DNA of 64,000 nt. Origin: Sphingomonas kyeonggiensis (lineage in GTDB: Bacteria; Pseudomonadota; Alphaproteobacteria; Sphingomonadales; Sphingomonadaceae). The notes below the pieces were generated by a model. The model was not told where the DNA came from. It searched no databases and was given only the letters and a program-made list of their open reading frames with translations. Each line of letters opens with the position of its first letter. The first letter of the stretch is position 1. Shown here in pieces: positions 59,259 through 64,000 of the stretch. The DNA lies in NCBI RefSeq assembly GCF_030812785.1, contig NZ_JAUSTJ010000003.1, positions 1,178,001-1,242,000 on the forward strand, read 5' to 3'. Both the position numbers and the translations under genes were made by a program.

Positions 59259-59396
59259 ATGGCTGAGAATGACGAATCCATCCATATCGACAGCGAGCAG
59301 GCCCGCGCCGGCGCTACGCCGCACATGACGCGATACGTGCTGGGTTACGGCCTGGTGCTGGTTATCGTCGCGTTCGCCGTGATCCTTCTGTTCTGA
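59259..59396 (+). CDS. 45-residue tail-anchored membrane peptide between phyR and ecfG
   Basis: A 45-residue frame: polar N-terminus MAENDESIHIDSEQ, then a basic TPHMTRY and a C-terminal hydrophobic segment (VLGYGLVLVIVAFAVILLF). It lies 72 bases after phyR and 95 bases before ecfG on the same strand. No strong ribosome binding site is visible, but the ordered hydrophobic segment is unlikely by chance. I recognise no family. Confidence 0.6.
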   Translation: MAENDESIHIDSEQARAGATPHMTRYVLGYGLVLVIVAFAVILLF

Positions 59397-59491
59397 GCAC
59401 GGGAACGGCGCGAAATATGCTGGCAATCGCAGACACCAAGCCTATTTCTGGAACCGGTCGCTTCGCGGCCAACGCAAACAAGCGGGAACGA

Positions 59492-60151
59492 ATGAGTCAG
59501 TCCGAACAGCCCGAGGACAAGGGGACCGAGGCGCCGCAGGAGCATGTCTCGCTCTCCGATCCCGAGTTCAAGAAGCAGCTCGCGCTCGTCATCCCGCATC
59601 TGCGTGCCTTTGGCCGCTCGCTTTCGGGCAGCCGGGATCTCGCCGACGATCTGGTGCAGGAGACGCTGCTCAAGGCCTGGGCCGCGCGGAAGCGCTTCCA
59701 GGCGGGCACCAACATGCGTGCCTGGACCTTCATCATCCTGCGCAATCTCTATCTGAGCCAGATGCGCCGCGCCCGCTTCAAGGGCGAATGGGACGATCTG
59801 GTCGCCGACCGTCTGCTTGCAGCGCCGGCGAGCCAGGACCGGCATGTCGAGCTTTCCGACATGCAGCGCGCGCTGCTGCATCTGCCCCAGCCCCAGCGCG
59901 AGGCACTGATCCTCGTCGGTGCGGGCGGCTTCGCCTATGAGGAAGCGGCCGAGATCTGCCAGGTCGCCGTCGGCACGATCAAGAGCCGCGTGGCACGCGG
60001 CCGTGTCGCGCTCGAACATCTGCTGACCGAAGGCCAACTGCCCTCGCGTCGCATCGAGCCGGGCACTGCCGAGGGCAAGACCGCGCTCGATACGATCATG
60101 GGCGAAGTGGACGATCTTAGCCGTGATCGCGGCGATCTGCCGGTAAAGTAA
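59492..60151 (+). CDS. ecfG: ECF sigma factor EcfG
   Basis: Sigma factor of the alphaproteobacterial general stress response, 219 residues from the ATG at 59492; the frame is open upstream to 59417. The sigma-2 region (IPHLRAFGRSLSGSRDLADD and VQETLLKAWAARKRF) and sigma-4 region (MQRALLHLPQPQREALILV to VAVGTIKSRVARGRVALEHL) are complete. NepR holds it inactive until PhyR is phosphorylated. The C-terminal 30 residues are an extension. A terminator follows. Confidence 0.94.
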   Translation: MSQSEQPEDKGTEAPQEHVSLSDPEFKKQLALVIPHLRAFGRSLSGSRDLADDLVQETLLKAWAARKRFQAGTNMRAWTFIILRNLYLSQMRRARFKGEWDDLVADRLLAAPASQDRHVELSDMQRALLHLPQPQREALILVGAGGFAYEEAAEICQVAVGTIKSRVARGRVALEHLLTEGQLPSRRIEPGTAEGKTALDTIMGEVDDLSRDRGDLPVK

Positions 60152-60174
60152 TCCCGGTCGGCACGAAAAATTCA

Positions 60175-60206
60175 GGCCGCGTTCCCTGTCGGGAGCGCGG
60201 CCTTTT
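60175..60206 (+). terminator. Rho-independent terminator after ecfG
   Basis: GGCCGCGTTCCC and GGGAGCGCGGCC form a 12-base-pair stem with one G-T pair, followed by TTTT. It lies between ecfG and the convergent NepR-like gene. Confidence 0.85.
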
Positions 60207-60226
60207 CGCGTGCCGGGAATTGGATC

Positions 60227-60400
60227 TCAGCGCGGGCGGTTAAGCTGGCGCAGCATCGCCGCCATGTCGTCGGGCAGGCCGCTGTCGCGCACATAGGCGT
60301 CGCGAAGCGCCAGGCCGATTGCATCGCTGGCGCGGGGCGCCTCGACCCGATATGCGGGCTGGCGGGCGTCGCTGGCCGTGGCTGAAGTCGTCTGGTTCAT
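60227..60400 (-). CDS. NepR-like small protein, second copy in the stress locus
   Basis: A 57-residue protein starting MNQTTSATASDARQ. The C-terminal part, SDAIGLALRDAYVRDSGLPD then DMAAMLRQLN, aligns with the NepR helices of the gene at 57939 (GEALRQAYDEAV and PDDLLDLLKKL), with a two-residue deletion in the linker. It converges on ecfG. No Shine-Dalgarno is evident, so translation may be weak or leaderless. It could be a paralogous anti-sigma factor; binding to EcfG or PhyR is untested. Confidence 0.65.
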   Translation of the reverse strand: MNQTTSATASDARQPAYRVEAPRASDAIGLALRDAYVRDSGLPDDMAAMLRQLNRPR

Positions 60401-60462
60401 GTTGCTAGAACAATTCAGTTCTCTTTTTGTTGCTTGACATTTTGCAACGCATCGTTTCGCGG

Positions 60463-63162
60463 GTGGCTGATTCTGTGACTCAATCCTCTTCCTCCGCCGA
60501 TCTCGCCGACGCCATTGCCCGGGCGAGCGCGCATGCGCCCTTCCTCGAAAACCTGCTCGCACGCGAAGTCGAGCTGGTCGCCGGTCTCGATGCCGCCCTT
60601 GTGAATCCACGCGCAGCCGCGCGTGCTTTCGAAGGCGAAATGAGCGTTGGGGCGCGGCTGCGCATCGAGCGCCGCCGGCTCGCGCTCCTCGTCGCCCTGG
60701 GCGACCTGTCGGGCCGGTTCGATTTGACGAGTGTCACGCATCTTCTCACCGATTTCGCCGACGATGCGTTGGACCGTGCGATCCGCGCGGCGATCCTCGA
60801 GCGCACGCCCGATGCCGATCCGCGCGGTTTCGCTGCGATCGCGCTTGGCAAGCAGGGCAGCCGCGAGCTCAACTATTCGTCGGACATCGATCCGATCCTG
60901 GTTTTCGATCCCGGGACCTTGCCCTGCCGCCCGCGCGAGGATGTGCAGGAAGCCGCGGTGCGCATCGGCCGCCGTGTGGTGGAGCTGCTCCAGCAGCGCG
61001 ACGAAAATGGCTATGTGCTGCGCGTCGATCTGCGCCTGCGTCCCTCGCCGGAGGTCACGCCGATCGTGCTGCCGGTCGAGGCCGCGATCACCTATTATGA
61101 GAGCCAGGCGCTGCCCTGGGAGCGTGCCGCCTTCATCCGCGCCCGCGCCTGTGCCGGCGATCTGGCGCTCGGCGGCTATTTCCTTGATGCGATCCGTCCG
61201 TTCGTGTGGCGCCGGGCGCTCGATTTCGGCACGATCCGTGAGATCCGCGACATCAGCCGCCGCATCCGCGATCATTATTCCCAGGCCCAGGCCTTCGGGC
61301 CCGGCTATGACCTGAAGCGGGGCAGGGGCGGCATCCGCGAGGTCGAGTTCTTCGCCCAGATACACCAACTCATCCATGGCGGCCGCGAGCCGTCCCTGCG
61401 TGCGCCTGCGACGCGCGATGCGCTAGCCGCTCTGGCCGAGGCGGGCCGGATCAGCGCGGACGAGGCGCTCGACCTGACCAATGCCTATGTCACGCTGCGC
61501 ACGATCGAGCATCGCCTGCAGATGGTCGACGATCGCCAGACGCACGAGCTGCCCGAGAATCTGGCGGCGCTCGACAATGTCGCCCGGCTCCACGGGCTGG
61601 CCGACGGAACTGCGCTTACCGACCTGCTCAAGCCGCAGGTCGTACGTGTCGGCACGATCTATGACAGCCTCGCCGGCGAGGAGGAGCAGCGGCTGCCGAG
61701 CGAGAGCATCCCGCTCGAGGCGAAGCTCACCGCCGCCGGCTTCGAGCGCCCCGACGGCGCCGCGCGGATCGTCCAGGGCTGGCGCGGCGGTACCTATCCG
61801 GCGCTCCGCACGCCGGCGGCGCGCGAAGCACTGGAATCGGTGCTGCCAGGCCTGATCGATGCCTTTTCCCGCGCGCCGGACACGGTGCACGCGATCACCC
61901 GCTTCGACGCGATGCTCTCGCGCCTGCCGAGCGCGATCAACTTCTTCCGCCTGCTCGAGGCGCAACCGGGGCTCGCGCAACTGCTCGGCCAGATCCTCGC
62001 GCTGGCGCCGACGCTCGCCGAGCAACTGGGGCGCCGCGCCGAGCTGCTTGACGGGCTGATCGACGCGACCGCGCTGGAGCCGGTGCCCGATATCGATACC
62101 CTCGCCGCCGGCATGCGCCGCTGGGAGCCGGGCTCGGACTATCAGTACCAGCTCGAATTCGTCCGCCGCTTTGTCAACGAGAAGCGCTTCGCCCTGGGCG
62201 CGCAAATCGTCGCGGGGGCGGGCGATCCGCTCGAAGCCTCGGCCGGCTATGCCCGCGTCGCCGAGGCCGCGATCGAAACGCTCGCGGCCGCCACGGTAGA
62301 GGAATTCTCGCGTAACCATGGCGCGGTGCCGGACAGCGAGCTGGTGATCCTCGCGCTCGGCCGGATGGGCGGGCAGGCGCTCACCCACGCTTCGGACCTC
62401 GACCTCGTCTATCTCTTCACCGGCGACTATGCCGCGGAGAGCGACGGCGCCAAGCCGCTGGGCGCGGTGATGTACTACAACCGGCTCGGCCAGCGCGTCA
62501 CCGCGGCACTCTCGGTGCCGACGCCCGCCGGGCCGCTCTACGAAGTCGATACCCGGCTGCGCCCTTCCGGCGCACAGGGACCATTGGTCGTCTCCTTGGA
62601 GGGTTTCGAGAAATACCAGCGCGAGGATGCCTGGACCTGGGAGCATATGGCGCTTACCCGCGCCCGCCCGGTCTTCGGCTCGCCCCAGGCGCGCGCCAGG
62701 GTGCAGGCGATCATCGATGCGGTGCTGAAGGGCGCCCGCCCGGACCGCGACATCCCCGCCGAGGCTGCGAAGATGCGCGCCGACATGGCGGCGCACAAGC
62801 CGCCCAAGGGTCCGCTCGACGCCAAGCTGCTCGACGGCGGGCTGGTCGACCTCGAATTCGCGGTGCACACCGTCCAGCTCGTCCACCGCACCGGCTTCGA
62901 GCCGCGCCTCGGCCCGGCGATCGACGATCTGGCGGGGCAGGGGCTGCTGCCACCCGCGATGCGTCCCGCGCACGACTTCCTCACCCGGCTGCTCGTGACC
63001 ATGCGCCTCGTCGCGCCCGACGCGCAGGAGCCGCGCGCGCCCACTCAGGCGCTGATCGCCCGTGCGCTCCGGCTCGGCAGCTGGGACGAGGTGGTTGCGC
63101 AGCTCGACCGGACCCGGCAGGAGGTCCGCGATTGCTGGGCGTCGGTGCGCGGCCCGGCCTGA
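60463..63162 (+). CDS. glnE: Glutamine synthetase adenylyltransferase/deadenylase
   Basis: Bifunctional enzyme that adenylates and deadenylates glutamine synthetase under PII control, 899 residues. Two nucleotidyltransferase domains are visible: NYSSDIDPILVFDPG with the GSRELNYSSDID motif near residue 140, and THASDLDLVYLFTGDY near residue 635; HD-type linkers follow each. The start is unclear: GTG 60463 is chosen, but GTG 60475 (after GGTGG) and TTG 60427 are possible. A TTGACA lies upstream without a matching -10. Confidence 0.92.
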   Translation: MADSVTQSSSSADLADAIARASAHAPFLENLLAREVELVAGLDAALVNPRAAARAFEGEMSVGARLRIERRRLALLVALGDLSGRFDLTSVTHLLTDFADDALDRAIRAAILERTPDADPRGFAAIALGKQGSRELNYSSDIDPILVFDPGTLPCRPREDVQEAAVRIGRRVVELLQQRDENGYVLRVDLRLRPSPEVTPIVLPVEAAITYYESQALPWERAAFIRARACAGDLALGGYFLDAIRPFVWRRALDFGTIREIRDISRRIRDHYSQAQAFGPGYDLKRGRGGIREVEFFAQIHQLIHGGREPSLRAPATRDALAALAEAGRISADEALDLTNAYVTLRTIEHRLQMVDDRQTHELPENLAALDNVARLHGLADGTALTDLLKPQVVRVGTIYDSLAGEEEQRLPSESIPLEAKLTAAGFERPDGAARIVQGWRGGTYPALRTPAAREALESVLPGLIDAFSRAPDTVHAITRFDAMLSRLPSAINFFRLLEAQPGLAQLLGQILALAPTLAEQLGRRAELLDGLIDATALEPVPDIDTLAAGMRRWEPGSDYQYQLEFVRRFVNEKRFALGAQIVAGAGDPLEASAGYARVAEAAIETLAAATVEEFSRNHGAVPDSELVILALGRMGGQALTHASDLDLVYLFTGDYAAESDGAKPLGAVMYYNRLGQRVTAALSVPTPAGPLYEVDTRLRPSGAQGPLVVSLEGFEKYQREDAWTWEHMALTRARPVFGSPQARARVQAIIDAVLKGARPDRDIPAEAAKMRADMAAHKPPKGPLDAKLLDGGLVDLEFAVHTVQLVHRTGFEPRLGPAIDDLAGQGLLPPAMRPAHDFLTRLLVTMRLVAPDAQEPRAPTQALIARALRLGSWDEVVAQLDRTRQEVRDCWASVRGPA

Positions 63163-63172
63163 GGAGAAGACA

Positions 63173-63646
63173 ATGGCAATCGAGGAAGGCGACAAGATCC
63201 CCGCGGTCATGCTCGACGGGACCGAAGGCGAGGCGATCGCGCTGGCGGACAAGCTGGGCAAGCCCTTCGTCCTCTATTTCTATCCCAAGGACGATACGTC
63301 GGGCTGCACCCGCGAGGCGCAGGACTTCTCCGCGCTGATCCCCGAGTTCACCGCGCTCGGCGCCGAGGTGCTGGGCGTGTCGAAGGATCCGCCGATCAAG
63401 CACCAGAAGTTCATCAACAAGTACGACCTCACCGTGCCGCTCGCCACCGACACCTCGGGCGCGGCGATGGAGGCGTTCGGCGTCTGGGTCGAGAAGCAGC
63501 TCTACGGCAAGCGCTACATGGGCATCGATCGCTCGACCTTCCTGTTCGATGCGGAAGGCAAGCTGTTCCGCGCTTGGCGCCGCGTGCGCGTCCCCGGCCA
63601 CGCGGTCGATGTGCTCGAATCGATCAAGGAAATGCAGGCGCACTGA
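63173..63646 (+). CDS. bcp: Bcp-type thioredoxin peroxidase (1-Cys form)
   Basis: A 157-residue peroxiredoxin of the AhpC/Bcp family. FYPKDDTSGCTREAQDFSAL carries the peroxidatic cysteine; most Bcp proteins have a second cysteine five residues later (TKEACDF), replaced here by glutamine. GIDRSTFLFDAEGK is the C-terminal family motif. Without the resolving cysteine, reduction would depend on another thiol. GGAGAAG precedes the ATG, and it lies 10 bases after glnE. Confidence 0.92.
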   Translation: MAIEEGDKIPAVMLDGTEGEAIALADKLGKPFVLYFYPKDDTSGCTREAQDFSALIPEFTALGAEVLGVSKDPPIKHQKFINKYDLTVPLATDTSGAAMEAFGVWVEKQLYGKRYMGIDRSTFLFDAEGKLFRAWRRVRVPGHAVDVLESIKEMQAH

Positions 63647-63984
63647 TGTTGTGGCGGCTCGCCCTGTTTGCGGCCTTGTCGCTCGCCGGGCCAGCGCAGG
63701 CGCAGGACCTGCCGCCGGTGCCGCGCGCGCTGCTCAACACCGCCGCCTTGGTCTGCGTGAAGATCGACCGCGAGGGCAGGGTGGATGCCTTCCTGCTCGA
63801 TTTCAAGGGCGATGCCGCGCGCGACAAGGCGGTGCTGGACTGGGTTCGCGGGCTCAAATGGCCGGCCGCGCAACCGGGCGAGGAGGGCGGGCGCAACCGC
63901 TGGTTCCCGATGCCGGTGCAGTTCGGCGAGGTGCCTGCGCCGGCGATGCCCCAGGGCTGCGCGCCGGGATCGGACCGCACCTGA
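63646..63984 (+). CDS. Small secreted protein with TonB-C-like domain
   Basis: A 112-residue exported protein. Signal peptide MLWRLALFAALSLAGPAQAQ is followed by a domain (VCVKIDREGRVDAFLLDFKG, RDKAVLDWVRGLKWP) that resembles the TonB C-terminal fold. It shares the last base of the bcp stop (TGATG). Another gene may begin at 63986 (MAARS) at the edge of the window. Confidence 0.62.
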   Translation: MLWRLALFAALSLAGPAQAQDLPPVPRALLNTAALVCVKIDREGRVDAFLLDFKGDAARDKAVLDWVRGLKWPAAQPGEEGGRNRWFPMPVQFGEVPAPAMPQGCAPGSDRT

Positions 63985-64000
63985 CATGGCGGCACGCAGC

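Noticed and set aside
59452..59474. GGAAC upstream of ecfG as an EcfG promoter
   Set aside because: The -10 at 16-18 bases reads AACG, ACGC or CGCA rather than CGTT, and the implied start would be almost at the ATG.
60433..60438. TTGACA as a -35 for glnE
   Set aside because: No acceptable -10 at 16-18 bases; the sequence also lies inside the possible extended reading frame.
1..64000. tRNA, rRNA, CRISPR arrays, insertion sequences or prophage genes
   Set aside because: None recognised by reading; no clover-leaf-like stretch, repeat-spacer array or transposase/integrase motif was found, although a tRNA scan was not possible.

Overview
The window is a GC-rich chromosomal segment from an alphaproteobacterium, almost certainly a Sphingomonas-type member of the Sphingomonadales. 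This rests on a complete division and cell-wall (dcw) cluster in alphaproteobacterial order, an NDUFA12-type complex I subunit gene, a PhyR/NepR/EcfG general stress response locus with its histidine kinase, a GTTC-N7-GTTC type SOS box, and short REP-like palindromes between genes. It is mostly core chromosome. I see no phage, integron, insertion sequence, CRISPR array, rRNA or tRNA.

Layout. 1-6 kb: a truncated PAS-GGDEF membrane protein, a carotenoid oxygenase divergent from a TetR regulator with a palindrome between them, and a stand-alone fatty-acyl-AMP ligase. 6.2-10.3 kb: recX, a double cold-shock-domain protein, a DUF192 protein, an NDUFA12 homologue, a DUF2155 lipoprotein, aat and a ParA ATPase. 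10.4-19 kb: small lipoproteins, an SOS-boxed Y-family polymerase, a VWA lipoprotein, a VapB-VapC-DNA glycosylase operon, a DUF962 protein, a methyltransferase-like gene and a cysteine synthase.

19.3-38 kb: the dcw cluster, mraZ-rsmH-ftsL-ftsI-murE-murF-mraY-murD-ftsW-murG-murC-(64-aa ORF)-murB-ddlB-ftsQ-ftsA-ftsZ. Nearly every junction from mraZ to ftsQ is a 1-4 base stop/start overlap, so translation is probably coupled along about 15.6 kb. Upstream lie four TCCCS motifs at an exact 10-base period, which resemble MraZ boxes. The cluster is followed by a TPR-SPOR periplasmic protein and a dGTPase-like gene.

41-49 kb: a more accessory stretch with a DUF1800/DUF1501 pair, an SGNH hydrolase, a membrane acyltransferase, a secreted alpha/beta hydrolase and a TetR regulator. 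49-56 kb: the conserved run argS-SPOR protein-nagZ-scpA-scpB-tatA-tatB-tatC, closed by a strong terminator.

56-60.4 kb: the general stress response locus. A sensor kinase with a degenerate ATP-binding domain follows nepR on the minus strand; phyR, a 45-aa membrane peptide and ecfG lie on the plus strand; a second, NepR-like small gene converges on ecfG. Stressed PhyR should bind NepR and free EcfG, and candidate EcfG-type promoters lie in front of nepR, phyR and a neighbouring entericidin gene. The window ends with glnE, a Bcp-type peroxiredoxin lacking the usual resolving cysteine, and a small secreted TonB-C-like protein.

No obviously new multi-gene system is present. The least-described items are the second NepR-like protein and the membrane peptide in the stress locus, the VapBC-glycosylase operon, the micro-ORF inside the dcw cluster, and a recurrent 16-base motif upstream of mraZ.
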